Of a DNA stretch of 64,000 nucleotides, positions 39,002 through 46,621 are shown piece after piece. A program made the translations under genes and the position numbers. Source of the DNA: Pseudonocardia kunmingensis (GTDB lineage: Bacteria; Actinomycetota; Actinomycetes; Mycobacteriales; Pseudonocardiaceae); the NCBI RefSeq assembly GCF_006716445.1, contig NZ_VFPA01000003.1, positions 558,001-622,000 of the forward strand. Reading direction: 5' to 3'. The notes under the pieces are model-generated. The model was not told where the DNA came from, ran no database searches, and saw nothing but the letters and a program-made list of their open reading frames with translations. The stretch's first letter is position 1; every line of letters starts with the position of its first letter.

Positions 39002-39763
39002 TCAGGACTCCACCAGCGCCAGCACCCGGGCCGGGCTGCCCGACCCGCCGACGATCGGCAGCGGGCCCGCCACGACCACGGCCCCGGTCGGCGGGAGCTG
39101 CGCGAGGTTCTGCAGCTGGGTGAGCCCGTACTTGCCGGCGCCGAGCAGGAAGCTGTGGCACGGGAACGGCGGGTCGAAGCCGTGCGCCGCGCCCGCGTCG
39201 GTGCCGACCGTCTCCACCCCGAGCCCGAGGATCGGCGTCTCCTCGGCGAGCCACTTCGCGCACTCGACCGAGATGCCCGGGGTCGCGCCCGCGTTGGCGA
39301 AGGCCTCCGCATCGGTGCTGCGGGCGTCCCATCCGGTGCGGTAGAGCAGCCAGCCGCCCTCGGGCAGCGGGCCGTGCTCGGCCTCCCAGGCGCGGACGTG
39401 GTCGACCTCGAGCAGGAAGTCCGGGTCCGTCGCGCAGCGGTCGGACAGGTCGAGCACCGCAGCGGGCGCGAGCAGCCGCTGCGCCGGCACCTGCGCGATG
39501 TCCTCCCCGTCCTTGCCGCTCACCCAGTGCACCGGCGCGTCGAAGTGCGTGCCCGTGTGCTCGGAGGTCGTGATGTCGTTCCAGTACCAGGCCGGGCCGC
39601 GCTCGTCGTAGCGGCTGATCTCGGTGAGCCCGAACGCCGACGCGTTGGCGAAGGGCGCCGGCAGCGACAGCACCGGGGTGCCGCTGTGCAACGGCGCGGT
39701 GAGGTCGACGACCGTGACGGTGCGGTCCCGGAGGGCCGAGAGCAGATCGGACAGCACGGACAC
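39002..39763 (-). CDS. cyclase-family metal hydrolase (KynB/isatin hydrolase-like)
   Basis: A 253-residue hydrolase of the cyclase superfamily. The metal motif is EHTGTHFDAPVHW (HxGTHxDxPxH), as in kynurenine formamidase and isatin hydrolase, which use Mn or Zn to open amide rings or formamides. Other family stretches are VVDLTAPLHSGTPVLSLP and FPCHSFLLGAGKYGLTQLQNLAQLPPTGAVVVAGPLPIVGGSGSPARVLALV. It is cytoplasmic and lies immediately upstream of the ThDP enzyme, a pairing that suggests sequential ring opening and 2-oxo-acid processing. Start GTG 39763. Confidence 0.85.
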   Translation of the reverse strand: MSVLSDLLSALRDRTVTVVDLTAPLHSGTPVLSLPAPFANASAFGLTEISRYDERGPAWYWNDITTSEHTGTHFDAPVHWVSGKDGEDIAQVPAQRLLAPAAVLDLSDRCATDPDFLLEVDHVRAWEAEHGPLPEGGWLLYRTGWDARSTDAEAFANAGATPGISVECAKWLAEETPILGLGVETVGTDAGAAHGFDPPFPCHSFLLGAGKYGLTQLQNLAQLPPTGAVVVAGPLPIVGGSGSPARVLALVES

Positions 39764-39842
39764 GGGGCCTCCCGGCGTTGGACGACGCAGTCACGTCCAA
39801 ACTTATGGGACGAGCGCGCCGCTCGTCGCCACGCCACCCGCC

Positions 39843-39891
39843 GACGAACGGCACTTTCGTCGGTGCCTAGCCGACGAGAGTGCCGTTCGTC
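39843..39891. repeat. palindromic repeat, GACGAACGGCAC family, copy 2
   Basis: Arms 39843-39863 and 39871-39891 match at 20 of 21 positions with a 7-base loop TGCCTAG. It overlaps the CoA-ligase stop codon, which it supplies. The loop is the reverse complement of the loop of copy 3 (45336-45384), so the two are the same element in opposite orientation. Confidence 0.9.
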
Positions 39892-41542
39892 ACGAGGCGG
39901 CTGCTCGGGCCCACTCCCGCAGCGTCGCCGCCCGGATCTTGGTCCCGTTGGTGCCCGTCGTCGTCGGCATCTCCGCCACCACGTGCACCGCGTCCGGCAC
40001 CTTGAACCGTGCGAGCGCCGCGGCGCACCAGGCGCGCAGCTCCTCGGGATCGGGCGCGGCGTCCGGCTCCCCGACGACGAAGGCGATCGCCCGCGTGGCC
40101 CCGTCGGCGCCGTCGATGCCCACGACCTTGGCCGTGTGCACCTGCGGGTGCGCCGCGAGCCGGAACTCGATCTCCGCGGGGTCGACGAGGAACCCGCGCA
40201 GCCGCAGCGCATCGCCCATCCGGCAGACGTAGGTGAACGCGCCGTCGTCGACGAGCACGCCGAGGTCGCCGCTGTGGAACCAGCCGTCGGCGGTGAACGC
40301 CCGGCCCGCCGCGTCCGGGTCACCCAGGTAGGCGTCGACCACGTTCGGGCCCCTGAACTGCAGCTCACCCTCCGCTCCGAGGGCGAGCACCTCCTCGGTG
40401 ACGGGGTCGGCCACCCGCACCTCGATACCGCGCTGCACGACCCGGCCGCCGCCGTCCCAGCGCCCCGGCTCAGGCTCGTCGTGGGGCCAGAAGGAGGTGA
40501 GGGCGAAGACCTCGGACGAGCCGTAGACCCCGGAGGTGGCGGTGCCGAACTCCTCCCGCGCCCAGGCCGCCAGCTCGCGGGAGCGGCCCTGGAAGTCGGC
40601 CACGCCGCACCACCGCCACGCCGAGAGGTCGCGCGGGCGGGCGCGCCACGCCTCGTGCAGCCGCAGCAGCAGGTCGTCGCCGCCGACCACGTGCGTGACG
40701 CGGTGCGCGGCCATGTCGTCGAGCACCGAGCCTGCGTCGAACACCGGTTCCAGGATGCACACCGCGCCCGCGGCGAGCGCGGCCATCGCGGTGTTGTAGC
40801 CGAACACGCCGGACAGGGGCAGCGCGCAGAGTACGGCGTCGGCCTCGGTGATCCCGATGGCCGCGGCGTCGGCCACGGCGTGGGCGAGCACCCCCGAGCC
40901 GCGGTGGGCCGCGAGCTTGGGCATGCCGGTGGAGCCCGAGGTGGTGAACGCGACGGCGAGCGCGTCGGGGTCGGACGGGCCCGGCTCGGGGCCATCGCCC
41001 GGCCGCACCGCCCAGGCCCCGCCACCGACGTCGACCGCCGCCGGGTCGGCGGACGGCCCGCCCGGACCCGGAACCGGGACGACGACCGGGGGCGCGACCT
41101 CGGCCAGGGCCACCGCCGCGCGCAGCCGCTCGAGCAGGTCGAGCCCGTGGAAGCCGTGGGCGAGCGCCACGACCCGCGGCCGGGCCCGGCGCAGGACGTG
41201 CGCGACCTCCTCCACGTTGTACCGGGTGTTGACGCCGATGACGTGCGCGTTGCGCGCCGCGACCGCGAACTGCCACACGAGCGCGTCGCTCCAGTTCGGC
41301 ACCCAGACCGCCACGCAGTCGCCGGCCCCGATCCCGGCGTCGGCCAGCTGCGTCGCGAGCGCCGCGATCCGTTCCCGCAGCTCACCACGGGTGATCGGCA
41401 GGTCCGCCCCGTCGGGTCCCTTGTCGATCGCCACCACGGCGGCGGCGTCTGCCCGCGCGAGCCGGAGCACGAGGTCCGGCAGGTCGCGCGGGACCGGGCC
41501 GGTGGCGACGGGGTGCGGGGGCACGGTGCGAGGAGCGCTCAT
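39890..41542 (-). CDS. AMP-forming acyl/aryl-CoA ligase
   Basis: A 550-residue ANL-superfamily enzyme. Core motifs: AVAFTTSGSTGMPKLAAHRG (P-loop), GVYGSSEVFAL, GELQFRGPNVVDAYLG, GWFHSGDLGVLVDDGAFTYVCRMGDALRLRGFLVDPAEIE and the C-terminal catalytic Lys region TTTGTNGTKIRAATLREW. It activates a carboxylic acid to its CoA thioester with ATP. In this cluster it may activate an aromatic or alicyclic acid released by the cyclase/ThDP steps (inference). ATG 41542 overlaps the hydrolase stop; the gene ends inside a palindrome. Confidence 0.88.
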   Translation of the reverse strand: MSAPRTVPPHPVATGPVPRDLPDLVLRLARADAAAVVAIDKGPDGADLPITRGELRERIAALATQLADAGIGAGDCVAVWVPNWSDALVWQFAVAARNAHVIGVNTRYNVEEVAHVLRRARPRVVALAHGFHGLDLLERLRAAVALAEVAPPVVVPVPGPGGPSADPAAVDVGGGAWAVRPGDGPEPGPSDPDALAVAFTTSGSTGMPKLAAHRGSGVLAHAVADAAAIGITEADAVLCALPLSGVFGYNTAMAALAAGAVCILEPVFDAGSVLDDMAAHRVTHVVGGDDLLLRLHEAWRARPRDLSAWRWCGVADFQGRSRELAAWAREEFGTATSGVYGSSEVFALTSFWPHDEPEPGRWDGGGRVVQRGIEVRVADPVTEEVLALGAEGELQFRGPNVVDAYLGDPDAAGRAFTADGWFHSGDLGVLVDDGAFTYVCRMGDALRLRGFLVDPAEIEFRLAAHPQVHTAKVVGIDGADGATRAIAFVVGEPDAAPDPEELRAWCAAALARFKVPDAVHVVAEMPTTTGTNGTKIRAATLREWARAAAS

Positions 41543-42360
41543 CGGACACCTCCCGCGAGCTCGCGGAGCCAGCCGTCGAGAACCGCCGCGAAGTCGGTGA
41601 TCTCCTCCATCGGGTAGTGCCCGACGCCGTCCAGCACGGTCGCCCGGGCGCCCGGGATCCGGTCTGCGGCCCACCGCACGGCGTCGGGGTCGAGCCACAG
41701 GTCGTCCGCCCCCACCACGAGGTGCGTCGGGCAGGCGATGCGCGGCAGCGCGTCGCGCAGGTCGTGGGTGGCCCAGCCGATCAGGTCGGAGGTGGACACC
41801 GCCGGGTCCTCCCGCCGGTGCATGGTGGCGATCAGCTCGGCGCGCGGGGGCGGCACCGCACTCCCGACGACGGCGAGCGTGCCCAGGTGGGTGCGGTCGG
41901 TGCGGCTGGGCGCAGCTACGTCCGAAAGCTCGCGGCGCAGGCCGGAGACGCTCGGCCGGCCGCCCGTCCACGCGTCGGCCGCCATCGCGACGACGCCGGC
42001 GAGCCGGTCGCCGAGCCGCGCCGCGAGGTCGAGCGCGATCTTGCCGCCGATCGAGCAGCCGACCACGAAGGGCCGCTCGAGGCCGAGCCGATCGATCAGC
42101 GCGACGCACCAGGCGGCGTAGTCCCCGAGGTCCGTGACCGGGCCGGCAGGCGCGGGCTCGGAGCGCCCGTGCCCGGGCAGGTCCGGCACGACCACGCGGT
42201 ACCCGCGGCGCGCGAGCGGGCCCGCGACGTGGCGCCACTGCACGCCGCTCTGACCCGCCGTGTGCAGGCACAGCACGGGGGTGCCGGTGCCCGTCTGCTC
42301 GACGAAAGCGGTGCAGCCACCGATCCCGGCGTACGCTGCCTCGACCGTCTCCCCGATCAT
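41539..42360 (-). CDS. alpha/beta-hydrolase of the catabolic cluster
   Basis: A 273-residue alpha/beta-hydrolase. The nucleophile elbow is VVGCSIGGKIALDLA (GxSxG), the oxyanion region PVLCLHTAGQSGVQW, the acid probably Asp in GADDLWLDPDAV and the base His in VLDGVGHYPMEE. It is cytoplasmic. Related enzymes hydrolyse ring-cleavage C-C bonds, enol-lactones or CoA thioesters. It overlaps the genes on both sides by 4 bases, so it is part of the same transcript as the CoA ligase and MaoC fusion. Confidence 0.85.
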   Translation of the reverse strand: MIGETVEAAYAGIGGCTAFVEQTGTGTPVLCLHTAGQSGVQWRHVAGPLARRGYRVVVPDLPGHGRSEPAPAGPVTDLGDYAAWCVALIDRLGLERPFVVGCSIGGKIALDLAARLGDRLAGVVAMAADAWTGGRPSVSGLRRELSDVAAPSRTDRTHLGTLAVVGSAVPPPRAELIATMHRREDPAVSTSDLIGWATHDLRDALPRIACPTHLVVGADDLWLDPDAVRWAADRIPGARATVLDGVGHYPMEEITDFAAVLDGWLRELAGGVR

Positions 42361-43190
42361 GCGGCGGCCTCCTCCCCCGCCCGGGCCAGCGCCCGCGCGG
42401 CGTCGACGAGCAGGCTCAGCGGGCGGGTGAGCCGTAGGTACTCGTACCCGTTGCCGCGCACCGCGAACGCGCCCGCCATCGCGCGGCGCACGAAGTCGTT
42501 CCGCTCCGACTCGACCAGTTCGGTCCAGGTCAGCTCGTCGGCCTCCAGTGTGAACGTGGCCCCGAGCGCCGACCGGCCGGACACCTCGATCACCGTGCCG
42601 CGGTAGATCCGCAGGTGCACCTCGTGGTCGCCGGCGCGCAACCCGATCGTGCCGTCCCACCCGGGGAGCGCCTCGGCGAACGCCGGGCCCAGCCGCCCGG
42701 TGAGCGCCTCGCCCCAGGCGACGGTGCCGAAGTCGCGGGCGACCGGGTCCGGGCCGACGCCCCGCGCGGCGAGGAGCACCGCGGTGGTGCCCTCCTGGAC
42801 GACCGCGCCGTCGTCGTCGACGAGCCGCATGTGCCGGGTGACGACGCCGCGGTCGCCGCGGCGGGTGCGGCGGCAGCGCACCACCGTCATCTCCAGGCGC
42901 AGCACGTCACCGACGTGGACGGGGCGCCGGTAGTGCCAGTGCGTGTCGAGCAGGCCGAGCACGGCGTCGCCGGCGAGCCCGAGGCCCTGCAGCAGGCCCA
43001 TCGCCACGGCCGGGCCGAACGGCCCCTGCAGCACCGGGGCCCCGCCGCCCCGGTAGCCCGGCTCGGTGTGGATCGGATGGTCGTCGCCGCTGAGGCGCGT
43101 GAAGTCCGCCAGGTCGGCCGCGGTGACCGTGCGCGTCCCGCTCGTGAAGCGCTGGCCGACCGCGAAGTCCTCGAAGTACCGGTCCGTCAC
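42357..43190 (-). CDS. MaoC-type hydratase fused to an SCP2-like domain
   Basis: A 277-residue two-domain protein. Residues 1-150 are a MaoC hot-dog domain: YFEDFAVGQRFTSGTRTVTAADLADFTRLSGDDHPIHTEPGYRG, with the hydratase Asp/His pair in SGDDHPIH. Residues ~160-277 (WDGTIGLRAGDHEVHLRIYRGTVIEVSGR...FTLEADELTWTELV...MAGAFAVRGNGYEYLRLTRPLSLLVDAARAL) resemble an SCP2/sterol-carrier lipid-binding domain. Such a fusion would hydrate an enoyl-CoA with a bulky hydrophobic part. It is first in the five-gene minus-strand operon and faces the TetR gene across an operator. Confidence 0.78.
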   Translation of the reverse strand: MTDRYFEDFAVGQRFTSGTRTVTAADLADFTRLSGDDHPIHTEPGYRGGGAPVLQGPFGPAVAMGLLQGLGLAGDAVLGLLDTHWHYRRPVHVGDVLRLEMTVVRCRRTRRGDRGVVTRHMRLVDDDGAVVQEGTTAVLLAARGVGPDPVARDFGTVAWGEALTGRLGPAFAEALPGWDGTIGLRAGDHEVHLRIYRGTVIEVSGRSALGATFTLEADELTWTELVESERNDFVRRAMAGAFAVRGNGYEYLRLTRPLSLLVDAARALARAGEEAAA

Positions 43191-43211
43191 CGCGGCTCCT
43201 TCGACATCGAC

Positions 43212-43223
43212 GAACGAACGTTC
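43212..43223. promoter_or_regulatory. GAACGNNCGTTC operator, copy 1 (catabolic operon side)
   Basis: The palindrome GAACG-AA-CGTTC lies 22 bases upstream of the MaoC fusion start in the 91-base divergent gap. It matches two other copies at 43284-43295 and 43955-43966. The natural reader is the TetR protein encoded at 43282. Confidence 0.75.
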
Positions 43224-43281
43224 TTGTCAACGACAGAACCATCGCTGCCCGGGCACCGTCAACCCCGGTAGCCTGAGCAAT

Positions 43282-43911
43282 ATGAACGATCGTTCCCCGG
43301 CCGCCGCCCTCATCGCGGACACCGGGCGGCGCAACGAGGCGGCGATCCTCAACGCGGCGCTCGCCGCGTTCGGCGACAAGGGGTTCAACGGCGCGTCGAT
43401 GCGCGACGTCGCCCGCGGCGCGGGCACCAGCCTGTCCAACCTCTACAACTACTTCCCCTCCAAGTCCGGTCTGCTGGCCGAGGTGCTGCGGCGCGCCAAC
43501 GACGAGCTCTACGCGCGGGTGCGTCGCGCGGTGGCGGACGCGGGCGACGCGGCCGGTCCCCGACTGCGCGATGCGGTGCGCGCCTACGTCGGGTTCGTCG
43601 TCGACCACCAGGTCGCCGCGGTCGTGGCGATCAGCGAAGTGCGCTACCTGACCGGCTCGGACCGGGAGCGCCTCGTCGCGGCCCGCGACAGCACCGAGGC
43701 GGTGTTCGCCGAGATCGTCGCCCAGGGAGCGGACGACGGGGAGTTCCGCACACCCTACCCGGCCGACGCAGCGCGCAGCATCGTGTCGCTGTGCTCGTCG
43801 GTGTCCACCTGGTACCGGCCCGGCGGCCGCCTGTCGCGCGGGCAGCTCGCCGAGCTGCACGCCCGCTACGCGCTGGCACTGGTCGAGGCGCCGCTCGCCG
43901 GCACGGCCTGA
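43282..43911 (+). CDS. TetR-family regulator of the catabolic cluster
   Basis: A 209-residue TetR repressor: NEAAILNAALAAFGDKGFNGASMRDVARGAGTSLSNLYNYFPSKSGLLAEVLRRANDEL is the DNA-binding part, followed by a helical ligand domain. Its own start codon overlaps an operator (GAACGATCGTTC at 43284-43295), so autoregulation by blocking its own promoter or start region is likely. Further copies of the site precede the divergent operon and the downstream transporter. The ligand is probably a CoA thioester or pathway acid (inference). Confidence 0.88.
   Translation: MNDRSPAAALIADTGRRNEAAILNAALAAFGDKGFNGASMRDVARGAGTSLSNLYNYFPSKSGLLAEVLRRANDELYARVRRAVADAGDAAGPRLRDAVRAYVGFVVDHQVAAVVAISEVRYLTGSDRERLVAARDSTEAVFAEIVAQGADDGEFRTPYPADAARSIVSLCSSVSTWYRPGGRLSRGQLAELHARYALALVEAPLAGTA
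43284..43295. promoter_or_regulatory. GAACGNNCGTTC operator, copy 2 (over the tetR start)
   Basis: A perfect 12-base palindrome GAACGATCGTTC begins at the third base of the tetR start codon and forms codons 2-5 of the regulator. It fits autoregulation. Confidence 0.75.
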
Positions 43912-43954
43912 CGCGGTCGCCCTTGTGACACGGGAGGGGCTGCGGCTAGCGTAT

Positions 43955-43966
43955 GAACGATCGTTC
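43955..43966. promoter_or_regulatory. GAACGNNCGTTC operator, copy 3 (transporter promoter)
   Basis: A perfect GAACGATCGTTC, extended to ATGAACGATCGTTCGT, lies 24 bases upstream of the transporter ATG. It is identical to copy 2 and puts the MHS transporter under the same TetR control. Confidence 0.78.
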
Positions 43967-43990
43967 GTACCTGACTCCGGGGGATCGCCG

Positions 43991-45322
43991 ATGATCCAGC
44001 AGAACGCCGATCCGCACCGGCCGCCGACGCGGATGGGACGGCTCGCCGCAGCCGCCGTGTTCGCCACCGCGCTCGAGTGGTTCGACTTCCTCATCTACGC
44101 CACGGCGGCCGCACTCGTGTTCGGCCCGCTGTTCTTCCCCACGGCCAGCCCGGTCGCGGGCACCCTCGCCTCGTTCGCGACCTTCGCCGTCGGTTTCGTC
44201 GCCCGCCCGCTCGGGGGGATCATCGCCGGGCACGTCGGTGACCGGTTCGGGCGGAAACCACCGCTCGTCGCCTCGATGCTGGTGATGGGCGTGTCCACCT
44301 CCGCCATCGGCCTGCTGCCCGGATACGCGACCATCGGCGTCTGGGCGCCGGTGCTGCTGGTCGTCGCGCGGCTCGTGCAGGGGCTGGGCGTCGGCGCGCA
44401 GTGGGGCGGTGCCGCGCTGCTGCTCACCGAGCACGCCCCGGTGGAGCGCCGCGGCTTCTACGGCAGCCTCGTCCAGACCGGCGCGATCTTCGGCGCCGTG
44501 GCGGGCAACCTGCTGTTCCTGCTGCTCACGGCGAACCTCTCGGAGCAGCAGTTCGTGACCTGGGGCTGGCGGGTGCCGTTCCTCACCGGCCTGCTGCTCG
44601 TGGTGATCGGCATCTACGTCCAGCTGAAGATCGAGGACACCCCGGTGTTCCGCGCCATGCAGGCGGAGTCGGCGGCGTCGAAGCAGGCCGCCGGGCTGCG
44701 CAAGGCCCCGCTGCGCGACGCCGTGCGCAGGTACTGGCGCCAGATCCTGCAGGCCGCGGGCGCGTTCTTCGTCGTCAACGCCGTGTTCTACATCCTCATC
44801 AGCGGCCTGCTCGACTACGGCACGACCGAGATCGGGCTCAGCCGCACCGAGATGCTGCTGTGCGTGATGGCCGCGGGGGCCACTCAGGTCGTCACCATCC
44901 CGCTGTTCGGCGCCCTGAGCGACCGGTACGGACGCCGCAGGCTCTACCTCACCGGCACGGTGCTGATGGCGCTCTACGCGTTCCCGATGTTCTGGCTCAT
45001 CGACACCGGCTCGGTGCCGCTGGTCCTGCTCGCCCTGCTGATCGGGTTCACGATCCACGCCACGATGTACGGGCCGCAGGCCGCCCTGTACGCCGAGATG
45101 TTCCCCGCCGACGTCCGCTACTCCGGCGCCTCGCTCGGGTACCAGTTCGCGTCGGTGTTCGCCGGCGGGCTCGCCCCGTTCATCATGACGGCGTTGCTGG
45201 CCGCGACCGGCGCCGCGTGGTCGGTCTCGCTCTACATCGTGGCCGCGTCCGCCGTCACGTTCGTGTCGGTCTGGTCCATCCGCGAGGTGTTCCGCCGGGA
45301 CCTGTACGCGACGTCGCGCTGA
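43991..45322 (+). CDS. MHS-family MFS transporter (organic or aromatic acid importer)
   Basis: A 443-residue 12-span transporter of the metabolite:H+ symporter family. Signatures: AAVFATALEWFDFLIYATAAALVFGPLFFP, FVARPLGGIIAGHVGDRFGRKPPLVASMLVMG, RLVQGLGVGAQWGGAALLLTEHAP and the mid-protein GALSDRYGRRRLYLTG. Family members import citrate, shikimate, proline/betaine or aromatic acids with protons. ATG 43991 is preferred to frame extensions that would overlap the TetR operator. Shared operators tie it to the catabolic operon, suggesting it imports that pathway's substrate. Confidence 0.9.
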   Translation: MIQQNADPHRPPTRMGRLAAAAVFATALEWFDFLIYATAAALVFGPLFFPTASPVAGTLASFATFAVGFVARPLGGIIAGHVGDRFGRKPPLVASMLVMGVSTSAIGLLPGYATIGVWAPVLLVVARLVQGLGVGAQWGGAALLLTEHAPVERRGFYGSLVQTGAIFGAVAGNLLFLLLTANLSEQQFVTWGWRVPFLTGLLLVVIGIYVQLKIEDTPVFRAMQAESAASKQAAGLRKAPLRDAVRRYWRQILQAAGAFFVVNAVFYILISGLLDYGTTEIGLSRTEMLLCVMAAGATQVVTIPLFGALSDRYGRRRLYLTGTVLMALYAFPMFWLIDTGSVPLVLLALLIGFTIHATMYGPQAALYAEMFPADVRYSGASLGYQFASVFAGGLAPFIMTALLAATGAAWSVSLYIVAASAVTFVSVWSIREVFRRDLYATSR

Positions 45323-45335
45323 GCCCCGTCTGCCT

Positions 45336-45384
45336 GACGAACGGCACTCTCGTCGGCTAGGCACCGACGAGAGTGCCGTTCGTC
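45336..45384. repeat. palindromic repeat, GACGAACGGCAC family, copy 3
   Basis: Perfect 21-base arms (45336-45356 and 45364-45384) surround the loop CTAGGCA. The element fills the gap between convergent genes and supplies the TCA that is the esterase stop. It is copy 2 (39843-39891) in reverse orientation, with one base changed in one arm. Confidence 0.95.
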
Positions 45385-46246
45385 ACTGCAGGAGGCGCTC
45401 CACCCCGTCCCGGCACGCCCGCCACGCCTGCGTCGCCGGGTCGATCACCGCGAAGTGGTCGGCGCCGGGCAGCGTCACCAGCTCCGCGGCGTCGCCTGCC
45501 GCCGCCACGAACCGCTCGCTCTGCCGGATCGGCACGTTGGCGTCGGCGGTGCCGTGCACGCACACCACGGGCACGCCGAGCGGGAGCCGGGCGATCGGCG
45601 AGGCGAGGGCGTAGCGGTCCGGCACCTCGTCCGGCCCGCCGCCCAGCAGGTCGGACGCGGCGCCGCTGCCGACGCCGCGCTGCTCGGCGTCGGCCAGGTC
45701 GAGCACGCCGGCCTGGCTCACCACACCCCGGAGCCGCACGGCGGGCGCCGCGCCGGGCGCGCCGTCCGGAAGCCCCGGGCGGGCGGCGAGCCACACGCCG
45801 AGGTGCCCGCCCGCCGAGTGCCCGACGGCGACGACCCGGTCCAGCGGCAGCTGCCCGCCCGCCGCTTCCTGCACCGGACCGGCGAGCAGGTCGACCGCCG
45901 CGGCCACGTCCTCGAACGTGGCGGGCCAGCCCCCGTCCCCGCCGACCCGGCGGTACTCGACGTTCCACGCGGCGAAGCCTGCGTCCACGAGGTCGGCCGC
46001 GAGCGGGCGACCCAACTCCAGGCCGTACCGCTGGCGCCAGAACCCGCCGTGCACGACCACGACGACCCCGCGCGGCGGGCCGGCGGGCAGGGTCAGCTCG
46101 CCGAACTGGCTGGGGTGTCGGCCGTAGTCGATCCGGCGGGTCCCGGGGCCGGCAGGCGACCCGAGCGTGCAGGCGCCGAGGACGGCGGGCAGCGCGAGGG
46201 CGGCGATCGCGAGCAGGGTGTGGCGACGCGGCACGGGGACGAGCAT
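45383..46246 (-). CDS. lipoprotein alpha/beta-hydrolase (BD-FAE/esterase type)
   Basis: A 287-residue extracytoplasmic hydrolase with a lipoprotein signal (RRHTLLAIAALALPAVLGAC, LGAC lipobox). The catalytic core has the oxyanion motif VVVVHGGFWRQRYG (HGG), the nucleophile elbow VAVGHSAGGHLGVWLA (GHSAGG), and the acid and base regions VCVHGTADANVP and LPGADHFAVIDP. It probably cleaves esters at the cell surface. ATG 46246 is chosen just before the signal peptide. The stop codon is inside a palindrome shared with the convergent transporter gene. Confidence 0.83.
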   Translation of the reverse strand: MLVPVPRRHTLLAIAALALPAVLGACTLGSPAGPGTRRIDYGRHPSQFGELTLPAGPPRGVVVVVHGGFWRQRYGLELGRPLAADLVDAGFAAWNVEYRRVGGDGGWPATFEDVAAAVDLLAGPVQEAAGGQLPLDRVVAVGHSAGGHLGVWLAARPGLPDGAPGAAPAVRLRGVVSQAGVLDLADAEQRGVGSGAASDLLGGGPDEVPDRYALASPIARLPLGVPVVCVHGTADANVPIRQSERFVAAAGDAAELVTLPGADHFAVIDPATQAWRACRDGVERLLQ

Positions 46247-46283
46247 GACAGGTCTTCGCTGCCCGACCGCTGCCGGTTGACCC

Positions 46284-46357
46284 CGCTCGCACACCGACAT
46301 CAGCGCTCCCACACCGGTTGCAGTCGGTGTGCGACGGCAGAACTCGGTGTGCGAGCG
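46284..46357. repeat. nested palindromic repeat, CACACCGA family, copy 2
   Basis: Perfect 14-base outer arms (46284-46297 and 46344-46357) enclose a second imperfect hairpin. The arm sequence is identical to that of the copy at 1773-1846, 44 kb away. It lies upstream of the esterase gene in the 375-base gap 46247-46621, which otherwise holds only the hairpin at 46366-46409 and no gene that I can support. Confidence 0.82.
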
Positions 46358-46365
46358 ATGGGGTC

Positions 46366-46409
46366 GCCGCGCCGCGGTGGACGTGGGGGGTCACCCACCG
46401 CGGCGCGGC
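46366..46409. terminator. strong hairpin downstream of rsmE
   Basis: Perfect 15-base G+C-only-rich arms (46366-46380 and 46395-46409) with a 14-base loop. It lies 213 bases after the rsmE stop on the minus strand and could end that transcript before the esterase gene. No T-tract follows. Confidence 0.55.
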
Positions 46410-46621
46410 TCCGCCGGGCGAGGGGGGACTCTCCGACGGCCCCGTGGGTGCGAACACCCGCGGCTCGCGACCGGTCCGCCTGCCGGACCGGGACACGCAG
46501 ACGGTACCCGCGGCAACGCGCGGACGACCGCGGTCTCACCCGGATGACGAGGGGCGCGGCGCCGAGTCCGACCGTCCGGACGACAGCTCGCCGCCCGACC
46601 GGACGCGCCCCACCCGGGAGA

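Noticed and set aside
46247..46621. Candidate small gene in the gap between the esterase and rsmE
   Set aside because: Frames are short, start in the repeat element, and show no conserved pattern; repeat and hairpin explain the stretch.
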